A stretch of 64,000 bases of DNA from contig NZ_JAMTCD010000006.1 in assembly GCF_025370255.1 (NCBI RefSeq), positions 1 through 64,000 on the forward strand, read 5' to 3'. This document shows, piece by piece, positions 29,692 through 37,849 of this stretch (positions are counted from its first letter, which is position 1; each line of letters starts with the position of its first letter). The notes beneath the pieces are model-generated. The model was not told the origin of the DNA and searched no databases. It saw only the letters and a program-made list of their open reading frames with translations. Made by a program: the position numbers and the translations under genes. This DNA comes from Shewanella holmiensis (GTDB lineage: Bacteria > Pseudomonadota > Gammaproteobacteria > Enterobacterales > Shewanellaceae).

Positions 29692-32322
29692 CTACTCTGC
29701 TTTAACTATCTGGCCAAATCTAAACAATCGGTTATACCAAAAAGGGGCCATATCATGTCGATAACTGCTTACATGGTAATCAGTTGAGTTGAATTTTATG
29801 CTTATTTGACCTTGTTCACCGCTGACTAGCGTGGCTATGTCGCGATCAAGATAACGGGCCATAATGTCTTCTTTAGGAAATCCATATTGATTATTAAATC
29901 CGGCATTGAATATCGCTAACTGTGGAGAGACAGCATCAATAAATGCTGAGGAAGATGAGGTTCGGCTACCATGGTGCGGCACAAATAAAATGTCTGCATT
30001 AATATTTTGCTGATTATATAGCAAGCTTTGTTCTCTTGCGGCTTCTATATCGCCAGTCAGTAATACCTTTGTTATTGCTTTATGGGGATTGTGCGGATTG
30101 TGCGAATTTATATTTGGGTTCTGATTAATGGCTAACATCATCACACATGAGCGATTATTGTCTTTATTAGACTGCAAATGATCTGCCAAAGTCGTAATTG
30201 TAACACGCCCCCATTGCCGCACACCCGGCTGACAACTGCTGACTTTTACATGTGTATTTTCGCGAGCTTGATTGAATAACAGCCCCCCCTCGTCAGCGAT
30301 TAGTTCAGCGTGAGGATATTCAGCAATTAATGCCGGTAAACCACCGCTATGATCGTTATCATGATGACTGATCACTATATAATCAATTTGCGTGATCCCC
30401 CTCGTTTTTAAAAATGGAATGATTACCCGCTCGGCATAACTAAAATCCCCAAAGGCGGCCCCGCTATCATATATCAACGCCCTATTCTGTTGCTGCAAAA
30501 CAATTGCACTACCCTGCGCGACATCTAAGGTATGCAAACTGATGTCATTGATTGGCGTTACACTTGTTGTTTCACTAAATCCTATGGGCGCTTTTCCTGT
30601 AAAATGATTAACATCATTTGCGGTGACAGCCGTAAACATAAGCTGCATAAGAGGAAGATTCATTACCAAGGTCAACAGACAGAGAATAAAGCCATTTTGA
30701 CTCAGTCCACGCATCCGCCCATTTATGCTTTGATTCGCTCGAAATGCATTATTAAATATCGACCAACGAAATGTCAGTAATAAGCCAAAACCAAGCAAAC
30801 TACACAGACTTGCAGCAATCCAAGTTTCACTGACATCAATCAAACTACTTGGAAAGTCATCTGACTGATTCAGTAATGCACTAAATGGCACTAACAAGAT
30901 ATCAACTAATGCAAATATCCAAGTATCGGAAGCTAAATCCACAATGTGCGTGCTACTGAATACCTCACTCAAAAAGTACCACATTGACCAAACAACAAAG
31001 CTTAACATTGCTACTGGTATCACTAATAAACTGAACCAAGGCACCACCAGCAAGTTGATCCAAATGCTATGAATAGATAATGTTCCAAATAGTAGTGCTT
31101 GCAACACACCAAGCCCTATGGCTAATCGCCATTGAATGGACCACAAATCCAGGCAATAACCGAGCATTTTTTGTATTCGATTAGCCCTTGATGTAATAGG
31201 GGATTGTGTCAATTGCTGCTGGTGCTGGTGCTGGTGCTGGTCAATGAAACGCAAAATAATGCCTAAGGCGACAAATGATAACCAAAATCCGGCACTCAAG
31301 TTTGCAAATGGATCAAATAGTAATACCCCCGCCAGTGCATACATTAATCTTTGCCACAAAGAATGATGCTGTTTCAATAAACTCAGCAGTACCAATAAAA
31401 CCAGCATGATTAATGCGCGTTGTGTTGATACAGAATAACCCGCTAAATAGGCATACCCCCATGCCATTGATGTTGCTAACATGAGTGATGCATACAAAGG
31501 AAATAAGCCGAATTGACAATGTATTTTCGATAATAAAAACTGCCCAAATCGAACACGTGTCAATAAACTAAAGCATCCTAGAAAAACCAAGCCAAACACC
31601 ACTGATAAATGCAAACCTGAAATGGCGATTAAATGTCCTGTACCCGTTTGCCTTAACTGCTGCCAGCGAACATCTGAAATCTGACTTTTTTCGCCAAATA
31701 ATAAAGCCAGTAGTAAGTCTCCATTGTTTAATTTAGGGGTGACTAACGACAATGACGATAACCATTTTTGCCTTATTGATGGCTCATAAGACACTAAACT
31801 GGCCTGTTTAACCTGCCCCTTGGCAACGATATGGCGATGAATGTAATACCGCTGTTGGTTAAATCCCCCTTGATTAGCAACGCTGGTGATAGGCTTAAGT
31901 CGTGTATTTTCAAATAGCCAAACTTGGCCTACAGTAATTGAGGGCGGCTTCTGCCAAGTTAGTCGATATATTCTGTCTCTTGGTAACCCATTTATGCCTT
32001 GAGATAGATTAATATTGGTTAATTTAGGTTCAATTACACGTACATCCAGACTTATCCAGTCGCGGTCACCATTAACTAGTGATATTATCTCACCGGTAAA
32101 TGTAACTTTGTTTTGCAGTGTATAGCTTGGTTGAAAGTCTAACGAATAGAAATAGATGCTTATCCAAAAAACGGCAAAAGTAGCACCACTTAACAGCGGT
32201 GCTTTAATCAGGCAAACAAAAGCCAAAAGCAGTATGAGGGCCAAACACCATATAGGTGGCATAACAGGCCAAAGTAATGCACTCAGGCAGCTGATGCAAA
32301 AGCCGAAAACAAATCGATTCAT
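29692..32322 (-). CDS. comEC: DNA internalization-related competence protein ComEC/Rec2
   Basis: ComEC forms the inner-membrane channel for DNA uptake in natural transformation. The 876-residue protein has N-terminal membrane helices and an OB-like region, the Competence domain with many helices (about residues 200-500: GTGHLIAISGLHLSVVFG, then AYLAGYSVSTQRALIM), and a C-terminal metallo-beta-lactamase domain with SHHDNDHSGG, VLLTGDIEA and FVPHHGSRTSSS. A hexanucleotide repeat (about 31216-31240) encodes a histidine/glutamine run in one loop. Its start is 31 bases from that of the divergent DUF2062 gene. It heads the comEC-msbA-lpxK-ycaR unit. Confidence 0.95.
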   Translation of the reverse strand: MNRFVFGFCISCLSALLWPVMPPIWCLALILLLAFVCLIKAPLLSGATFAVFWISIYFYSLDFQPSYTLQNKVTFTGEIISLVNGDRDWISLDVRVIEPKLTNINLSQGINGLPRDRIYRLTWQKPPSITVGQVWLFENTRLKPITSVANQGGFNQQRYYIHRHIVAKGQVKQASLVSYEPSIRQKWLSSLSLVTPKLNNGDLLLALLFGEKSQISDVRWQQLRQTGTGHLIAISGLHLSVVFGLVFLGCFSLLTRVRFGQFLLSKIHCQFGLFPLYASLMLATSMAWGYAYLAGYSVSTQRALIMLVLLVLLSLLKQHHSLWQRLMYALAGVLLFDPFANLSAGFWLSFVALGIILRFIDQHQHQHQQQLTQSPITSRANRIQKMLGYCLDLWSIQWRLAIGLGVLQALLFGTLSIHSIWINLLVVPWFSLLVIPVAMLSFVVWSMWYFLSEVFSSTHIVDLASDTWIFALVDILLVPFSALLNQSDDFPSSLIDVSETWIAASLCSLLGFGLLLTFRWSIFNNAFRANQSINGRMRGLSQNGFILCLLTLVMNLPLMQLMFTAVTANDVNHFTGKAPIGFSETTSVTPINDISLHTLDVAQGSAIVLQQQNRALIYDSGAAFGDFSYAERVIIPFLKTRGITQIDYIVISHHDNDHSGGLPALIAEYPHAELIADEGGLLFNQARENTHVKVSSCQPGVRQWGRVTITTLADHLQSNKDNNRSCVMMLAINQNPNINSHNPHNPHKAITKVLLTGDIEAAREQSLLYNQQNINADILFVPHHGSRTSSSSAFIDAVSPQLAIFNAGFNNQYGFPKEDIMARYLDRDIATLVSGEQGQISIKFNSTDYHVSSYRHDMAPFWYNRLFRFGQIVKAE

Positions 32323-32353
32323 AAGATACTAGTAAAGACAGTAATCAACTAAG

Positions 32354-32857
32354 ATGCCAAAAAAATTCATACAAAAATTTATGCCGGATCCTAAAACACT
32401 GCAAAAGCATAAATATTTGCGTGTGTTCGGCAAACTATTAGATAAACCTAATCTATGGTTACTGAATCGCAAATCAGCACCTGGAGCATTTGCAGTGGGC
32501 CTGTTTGTTGGTTGGATGCCGATGCCATTTCAAATGGTTGCAGCAGCAGGCTTAGCAATCATGTTCAATGTGAATATTCCGGTTGCAGTCGCCCTAGTCT
32601 GGATTACCAATCCTGTAACCATGCCTTTTATGTTTTACATTGCCTATTTGTTGGGTTCTAAATTACTGGGGCAAGAAAGTCAGCATTTTGAATTTGAACC
32701 TAGTTGGCAATGGATAGAAGCATCATTGTCTACGATAGGGCCACCATTTTTACTAGGATGTTTTGTATTAGGTATCGTGTCTGCTGCAGTAGGTTATTTG
32801 GTGATTAATAGCTTATGGAAATATTCAGTATTATTTAAATGGCAAAAAAGAAAATAG
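32354..32857 (+). CDS. DUF2062 domain membrane protein
   Basis: The 167-residue protein starts MPKKFIQKFMPD and has the DUF2062 hallmark APGAFAVGLFVGWMPMPFQM, followed by NVNIPVAVALVWITNPVTMPFMFY. Three or four membrane segments are visible. Its function is unknown. It diverges from comEC with only 31 bases between start codons, so the two promoters must overlap or reach into the coding regions. Confidence 0.9.
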   Translation: MPKKFIQKFMPDPKTLQKHKYLRVFGKLLDKPNLWLLNRKSAPGAFAVGLFVGWMPMPFQMVAAAGLAIMFNVNIPVAVALVWITNPVTMPFMFYIAYLLGSKLLGQESQHFEFEPSWQWIEASLSTIGPPFLLGCFVLGIVSAAVGYLVINSLWKYSVLFKWQKRK

Positions 32858-32867
32858 TTCATATCAT

Positions 32868-32972
32868 CTAAATCTCTAAATTAATTAACCTTAATTGAGG
32901 TTTAGGTCTGCCTTTATAAGCGCACTTCACATCTCCACCTTGATGTTTAGCTTCTACATACCGACTAATCAT
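32868..32972 (-). pseudogene. Possible remnant of a coding region (34 codons)
   Basis: A short open frame reads MISRYVEAKHQGG, then DVKCAYKGRPKPQLRL. Its basic, lysine/arginine-rich tail looks like the C terminus of a nucleic-acid-binding protein or transposase, but I cannot name it. A stop codon lies 11 codons upstream of the ATG and no good ribosome binding site is seen. It may be a fragment or chance. Confidence 0.2.
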
Positions 32973-33005
32973 GTCTAATATGTTCAGTTTAATCTGCTAA
33001 AACAC

Positions 33006-33260
33006 TCATTTATGCTGAGTGTTAGCACGATTTCTGATTCGATAAAACAGCCAAAACACTAGATGCAGTAACAACAAGCCACTAAAAGCCACACAGAAAA
33101 ACAGTAACGCAATTGACTCAACAGTTTTAGGTTGTTCAGCGTAAAACCACCACCATAGCGGCCAGCAGAAAACTGATAACAAGCTAAGTTGTGCCATACA
33201 ACGAAAGCAACGCCCCAGCTTTTGGATGAAAATGGATTCTTCACACTGGTGACAGGACAT
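33006..33260 (-). CDS. DUF3624 family protein
   Basis: The 84-residue protein has the DUF3624 pattern: MSCHQCEESIFIQKLGRC with FRCMAQLSLLSVFCWPLWWWFY. Four cysteines in two C-x2-C pairs near the N terminus suggest a metal site, followed by two membrane helices. The function is unknown; the family is found in Vibrio and Shewanella. It starts eight bases after the GNAT gene and is probably cotranscribed with it and lolCDE. Confidence 0.85.
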   Translation of the reverse strand: MSCHQCEESIFIQKLGRCFRCMAQLSLLSVFCWPLWWWFYAEQPKTVESIALLFFCVAFSGLLLLHLVFWLFYRIRNRANTQHK

Positions 33261-33268
33261 GAAGCACT

Positions 33269-33841
33269 CTAGTTAGGTTCACGGATCGAGTTAAATTCAC
33301 TGGCTAGCAGTGCGTATTGATATTCATCGCACCAGTTCCCTTTAAACAGCACATGTTGAATAAAGTGACCTTCACGGCGAAACCCCACTTTTTCTAACAG
33401 CGCAATACTGGCTATATTTAAACAATCTGTAATAGCTAGCACTCTATGACGTCCTAGCGTATCAAATAAGTATTTGAGAACACAGTAAAGTGCCTCAGAG
33501 GCTACCGCTTGCTTTTGATTCAAAGGTGCAACAGTAAAACCGACTTCAATCTGGTCTTCATCAATAAAATGCAATGCTATATCGCCAAGGAGGGTATCTG
33601 TGCGTTTATCGCAAATAGCCATTTGATACCATTTGCCAGCTTGAGCAAATTGACAGTAATCCGTTTGCTGTAAAAGCTGCTTAGCATCCTCTAGACTGTA
33701 ATGGGTCCAACTTTGATATTTAGCCACATTAGGATCATTTCGATAAGCTGCAAAAGCCATTAAATCGTCTTCGTTAAAAGCACGAATGACAAAGCGTTCT
33801 GATTGCAGCACGGGTGATGATAATTGCGTTTTAGTGGTCAT
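33269..33841 (-). CDS. GNAT family N-acetyltransferase, RimJ/RimL-like
   Basis: The 190-residue protein has the GNAT core: RFVIRAFNEDDLMAFAAYRNDP, EVGFTVAPLNQKQAVASEALYCVLKYLFD, and ITDCLNIASIALLEKVGFRREGHF, with a tail like RimJ/RimL. The substrate is unknown (protein N terminus or a small amine). I chose the ATG at 33841, with CAGGA nine bases upstream, because an upstream extension overlaps lolE and is not conserved-looking. It follows lolE by 29 bases. Confidence 0.9.
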   Translation of the reverse strand: MTTKTQLSSPVLQSERFVIRAFNEDDLMAFAAYRNDPNVAKYQSWTHYSLEDAKQLLQQTDYCQFAQAGKWYQMAICDKRTDTLLGDIALHFIDEDQIEVGFTVAPLNQKQAVASEALYCVLKYLFDTLGRHRVLAITDCLNIASIALLEKVGFRREGHFIQHVLFKGNWCDEYQYALLASEFNSIREPN

Positions 33842-33870
33842 CACCGTATGTCCTGAATTAGCATTGCAAT

Positions 33871-35112
33871 TTACCGACCGGCTAACGCAGCAGCTGGGGC
33901 AATTTTGGTTGCCTTCCAAGCTGGGTAAACTGTTGCAATTAAACTCATCACCAAGCCTAATACAATCACAAAAACCACATCGTGCATTTGTAATTGTGAT
34001 GGCAGAAAATCAATAAAGTAGATATCTGAATCTAATAACTGAATTCCCAAAAGTGTTTCAACGCCTTTGGCAATACTGCTCAATTTCAGCGCGACTAACA
34101 CCCCGATTGCACCGCCTAAACTGCAACCTAAAAGGCCATTTAATCCGCCTTGCATAATAAATATGGTCATGATGGCTGAACGCTTTAATCCCATCGTCAT
34201 TAAAATCGCAATTTCAGACGCTTTATCACGTACCGCCATCACCAAAGTAGACACAATATTGAAACATGCCACAGCGATCACTAGCGCTAACACTAAATAC
34301 ATTACCATTCTAACGAGTTGAATATCTTGATATAAATGGCCTTGAGAGCGCGTCCAGTCATTTAAATATAAGTATTGCTCCTGAGCGTAACCTAAATCAC
34401 GGGTAACACCTGGCGCGTTAAACACATTATCAACTTGCAAACGCACTCCGCTAACACCAGTGCCAAGATTGAGTAAGTCGCTTAAATACTTTAGCGGCAC
34501 ATACGCTTGTGAAGCTTCAATTTCACCGCCTAAATCATACACACCACTGACCAAAAACCGATGGCTTTTAGCGGCACTTAAGCGATTATTGTTCGCATCA
34601 GGGGTATACATTGCCAGCGTATCGCCAACCTTTAATTGCAATTTATTTAATAAACTGCGCCCCAGAACAATATGATTGTCATTACCTTGCAAAGACTGCC
34701 AGGCACTGTCATTCATATATTGCGCAATGCTTGATACTTGCTGTTCATAATCAGTATCGATACCGTTCACAACAATACCTTGAAAACCACCGGGCTTTTG
34801 TACCAGTCCTTGTAAACGCACAAAAGGTGCGACACCGGTAATTTGCGGGATATTTTTAGCGGTTTCAGCAATGGTAAACCAATCATGAATAGGTTCATTC
34901 ACGCCGACCAACTCACCATGGGAAATCACCCCAAGCAAACGGTTTTGCAGTTCTTTTTCAAAACCATTCATTGCCGATAACACGATAATCAGCACAGCGA
35001 CGCCTAAAGCAATGCCCGCTGTCGATGCAAATGAAATAAAACCAATAAAGCCATTATTTTGCCTTGCGCGATAAAAACGCCAACCGATTAAAAAAGGTAA
35101 CCATTTACTCAT
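33871..35112 (-). CDS. lolE: Lipoprotein-releasing ABC transporter permease LolE
   Basis: LolE and LolC form the membrane part of the LolCDE complex, which extracts outer-membrane lipoproteins from the inner membrane and passes them to LolA. The 413-residue protein has one N-terminal membrane helix (GFIGFISFASTAGIALGVAVLIIVLSAMNG), a large periplasmic domain and three C-terminal helices. Starting at ATG 35112 it overlaps the lolD end by eight bases. LolE rather than LolC is based on gene order and is moderately secure. Confidence 0.93.
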   Translation of the reverse strand: MSKWLPFLIGWRFYRARQNNGFIGFISFASTAGIALGVAVLIIVLSAMNGFEKELQNRLLGVISHGELVGVNEPIHDWFTIAETAKNIPQITGVAPFVRLQGLVQKPGGFQGIVVNGIDTDYEQQVSSIAQYMNDSAWQSLQGNDNHIVLGRSLLNKLQLKVGDTLAMYTPDANNNRLSAAKSHRFLVSGVYDLGGEIEASQAYVPLKYLSDLLNLGTGVSGVRLQVDNVFNAPGVTRDLGYAQEQYLYLNDWTRSQGHLYQDIQLVRMVMYLVLALVIAVACFNIVSTLVMAVRDKASEIAILMTMGLKRSAIMTIFIMQGGLNGLLGCSLGGAIGVLVALKLSSIAKGVETLLGIQLLDSDIYFIDFLPSQLQMHDVVFVIVLGLVMSLIATVYPAWKATKIAPAAALAGR

Positions 35113-35812
35113 TAATGTTACCTGCTGCCACCTGTAGCACACCGTCTTTCATGGTTAATTGTCTGTCCATTTTGGCTGCCAGTTTATGGTCATGGGTGAC
35201 CACCACAAAGGCCGTTCCAAACTGCTGAGCTAATTCACGGATCAATTGATAAACGGTTTCACCGCTGGTGGCGTCTAAGTTACCTGTTGGTTCATCAGCC
35301 AACACTAACTTAGGTTGATTGATTAACGCTCTGGCAATGGCAACGCGCTGTCGTTCACCACCCGATAATTGCGCCGGGATATGTTGCAGTCTGTGGCCAA
35401 GTCCAACGCGTTCTAGCAACACTTTGGCGTTTTGCAAAGATTGCTGCTTATCCTTCCCTTGAATAAAAGCCGGCATCGCCACATTTTCAATAGCACTGAA
35501 CTCCGGCAGAAGATGGTGGAATTGATAAATAAACCCTAAGTCTTCATTTCGCAATTTGGCTTGCTTAGCCGCAGATAATTGGTAAATATCTGCACCATCA
35601 AGTAACACCTTCCCGTCACTTGGGGTATCTAAGGTGCCCATCAAATGCAGTAAAGTACTTTTACCTGAACCAGAGCTGCCCACAATCGCTAACTGCTCTC
35701 CTTTGTAAACCTCAAGATTGACATCTTTTAGCACATGGGTCGTCACTTCGCCGTCGTGATAATGTTTACTGACATGATTAACTTGCAGTAATACTTGTTT
35801 GGTCTGTGTCAT
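35105..35812 (-). CDS. lolD: Lipoprotein-releasing ABC transporter ATP-binding protein LolD
   Basis: LolD powers lipoprotein release. The 235-residue ATPase has Walker A GSSGSGKSTLLHL, the LolD-like region RNEDLGFIYQFHHLLPEF, the signature LSGGERQRVAIARAL and Walker B LVLADEPTGNLD. It sits between lolC and lolE; its start overlaps the lolC stop by one base. Confidence 0.97.
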   Translation of the reverse strand: MTQTKQVLLQVNHVSKHYHDGEVTTHVLKDVNLEVYKGEQLAIVGSSGSGKSTLLHLMGTLDTPSDGKVLLDGADIYQLSAAKQAKLRNEDLGFIYQFHHLLPEFSAIENVAMPAFIQGKDKQQSLQNAKVLLERVGLGHRLQHIPAQLSGGERQRVAIARALINQPKLVLADEPTGNLDATSGETVYQLIRELAQQFGTAFVVVTHDHKLAAKMDRQLTMKDGVLQVAAGNINE

Positions 35813-37056
35813 TATTCGTATCTCAATGCAGTAGCGGGTTGAACCTGCGCGGCGCGCAACGCTGGATAAATGGTGGCAATCAGGGTAATAAATAAGGTGC
35901 CAACCACAATCACAGTTAATTGTGTGAGTGATAATTGCACCGGAAGCGTTTGACCTGCGCCTAGAATAGATATCCCTAACGTGGTTAAAATTTCATTCAA
36001 ATTAAGCGTAAGCACAATACCGGTTAAAGTGCCTATGACTAAGCCAAGCACCGCATTAAGTGAGCCTTGCACAATAAAAATGTTCATTACAGCGGCAGTC
36101 GTCAGGCCTTGGGTTTTTAATACTGCAACGTCAGTGGTTTTATCTACTACCATCATCACTAGTGCCGAGACAATATTAAACGCCGCCACCGCGACAATTA
36201 AACTGAGCATCAATGACATCATATTCTTTTCCATCTTCACGGCAGCAAATAGATGGCCAAAATCAGCGCGCCAATCACGGCTTGTAACTGCTACGCCCTG
36301 TTCACTTAAACTATCGGTTATTAACGGCGTGATGCTGGCAACATTAAAGGGATCGTTCAGATATACTCGTAATTCGGCAATCACCTCAGGGTCTTGGCGC
36401 ATTAACCGACGCGCATCTTGATAATGTACATAAGCAACAGTCGCGTCGACCTGAGCCCCCATCTCAAACACACCCGCCACCTTAAATTTACGTTGGCTCG
36501 GCACTGGCCCTAGCGGTGAATAAACAACCCCATCACCACTTAAAATACGAATTTCATCATCGGCTTTAACCCCCAGTTTTCTGGCCAATTCACTGCCTAA
36601 TACAATGGCATAACTTCCTGGCGTCAATGCATCAAACGCGCTGGAATAGGTATGGGAAATAATACTGGATAAACCCTGCTCTAGTTCTGGGAACACCCCC
36701 AACACCTGAGCCGCTGCAATATTTGAACTGGATTGCAACATACCCTGAGTGGTCGCGCTAGGCACAATGCCCATAATGTCATGTTGTAAACGCTTATCCT
36801 TTTTAACGGCTAAAACACTTGTTTGCCAGTCGTCAAAGCCTGTATCACTAATTAACGTCAGTTGTGGTACAGCCCCTAAAATTCGGTTTTTAAGTTGGCC
36901 TTCAAGACCATTCATCACAGAACTGACGACAATCAACGCCGCCACGCCTAAAAAAATGCCCGACACAGCAAACAAGGTAATAAATGAAGCAAAGGCATTG
37001 GCTTTACGTGCGCGCCAATAGCGATACCCCACAAAAAAAGAAAATCCAAAATTCAT
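35812..37056 (-). CDS. lolC: Lipoprotein-releasing ABC transporter permease LolC
   Basis: This is the partner permease of LolE, with the same one-plus-three helix layout (FASFITLFAVSGIFLGVAALIVVSSVMNGLEGQL at the N terminus). ATG 37056 gives 414 residues and begins MNFGFSFFVGYRYWRARKANA, as in homologues; a GTG at 37074 would add six residues and lacks a good ribosome binding site. In E. coli LolC is the subunit that recruits LolA. First gene of lolCDE. Confidence 0.93.
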   Translation of the reverse strand: MNFGFSFFVGYRYWRARKANAFASFITLFAVSGIFLGVAALIVVSSVMNGLEGQLKNRILGAVPQLTLISDTGFDDWQTSVLAVKKDKRLQHDIMGIVPSATTQGMLQSSSNIAAAQVLGVFPELEQGLSSIISHTYSSAFDALTPGSYAIVLGSELARKLGVKADDEIRILSGDGVVYSPLGPVPSQRKFKVAGVFEMGAQVDATVAYVHYQDARRLMRQDPEVIAELRVYLNDPFNVASITPLITDSLSEQGVAVTSRDWRADFGHLFAAVKMEKNMMSLMLSLIVAVAAFNIVSALVMMVVDKTTDVAVLKTQGLTTAAVMNIFIVQGSLNAVLGLVIGTLTGIVLTLNLNEILTTLGISILGAGQTLPVQLSLTQLTVIVVGTLFITLIATIYPALRAAQVQPATALRYE

Positions 37057-37212
37057 ATAAAATTTGTCATCCACTGCCGTATTTCGGGCGTATATTGGTT
37101 ATCGCTGAGCCAAAAACTATGCTAAAACTGGCCATAAAAGCTTATGACTTGCTAAACCATCAAGTTGGGCACGATAATAGGGGTATTAGTTTGATAAATA
37201 AAGAGGCAAACC

Positions 37213-37821
37213 TTGATAAACGATAGCAATTCTTATTTTAGCGTGCCTCACCAGTTTAATGTGTATCTTAATGCTTGGGATAAACAGCGCCCGATCCCTG
37301 ACGATAACCAATTACGTCAAATGCAATCGACTGGTTTGAAACTATTATCAGAGGTGAAAGCGCTTGAAGCTAACTGTTTAATGCAAATACGTCAGCTAGA
37401 GAGTGAAACCAAATCGATTGTTGAGTTTTTAAAACTTCAATCACGTAAAGTCGATTTAGTACTACAGCATGTATTGGAAAAAGAAACCCAAACGGGTCAA
37501 CAGTACCAAGGGCTTCAATTTGGTGGCAGCGGCTTAAGTATTGTGTCTGACACCCCAATTGAAGTGGGATCTATTTTTAGTTGCCATATTTATCTTCACG
37601 CAGAAGTCGTGGCTGTATTGTGCATGTGTGAAGTCACCGCCGCTAAACAGGTCAATGTAGAAACAGTCGCACCGGACGTATCAGCAGCGCCGTCATGGCA
37701 TATCGAACTCGCCTATACACAAATTTTAGATGAAGATATCGAACAACTAGTGAAAGCTAGCTTAAATGTTCAACAAAAAATGCTTAAACTGCGTAAGCAA
37801 CAACGTAATGACAATCTGTAA
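37213..37821 (+). CDS. PilZ-like domain protein upstream of mfd
   Basis: The 202-residue protein has an N-terminal helical region of about 90 residues with coiled-coil character (LKLLSEVKALEANCLMQI, then LKLQSRKVDLVLQHVLEKE) and a C-terminal PilZ-like domain (GLQFGGSGLSIVSDTPIEVGSIFSCHIYL). The NxSxxG part is recognisable as GGSGLS, but the RxxxR half of the c-di-GMP site is not. Translation begins at TTG (37213), six bases after AGAGG. It precedes mfd by 28 bases; a PilZ gene beside mfd is also known in Vibrio. Its role is unknown. Confidence 0.78.
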   Translation: MINDSNSYFSVPHQFNVYLNAWDKQRPIPDDNQLRQMQSTGLKLLSEVKALEANCLMQIRQLESETKSIVEFLKLQSRKVDLVLQHVLEKETQTGQQYQGLQFGGSGLSIVSDTPIEVGSIFSCHIYLHAEVVAVLCMCEVTAAKQVNVETVAPDVSAAPSWHIELAYTQILDEDIEQLVKASLNVQQKMLKLRKQQRNDNL

Positions 37822-37849
37822 GTTCTCTTAATACAAGTTAATCAATTTC

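Noticed and set aside
37213-37821. Calling the protein a c-di-GMP receptor
   Set aside because: The RxxxR half of the PilZ binding motif is absent, so only the fold-level name is given.
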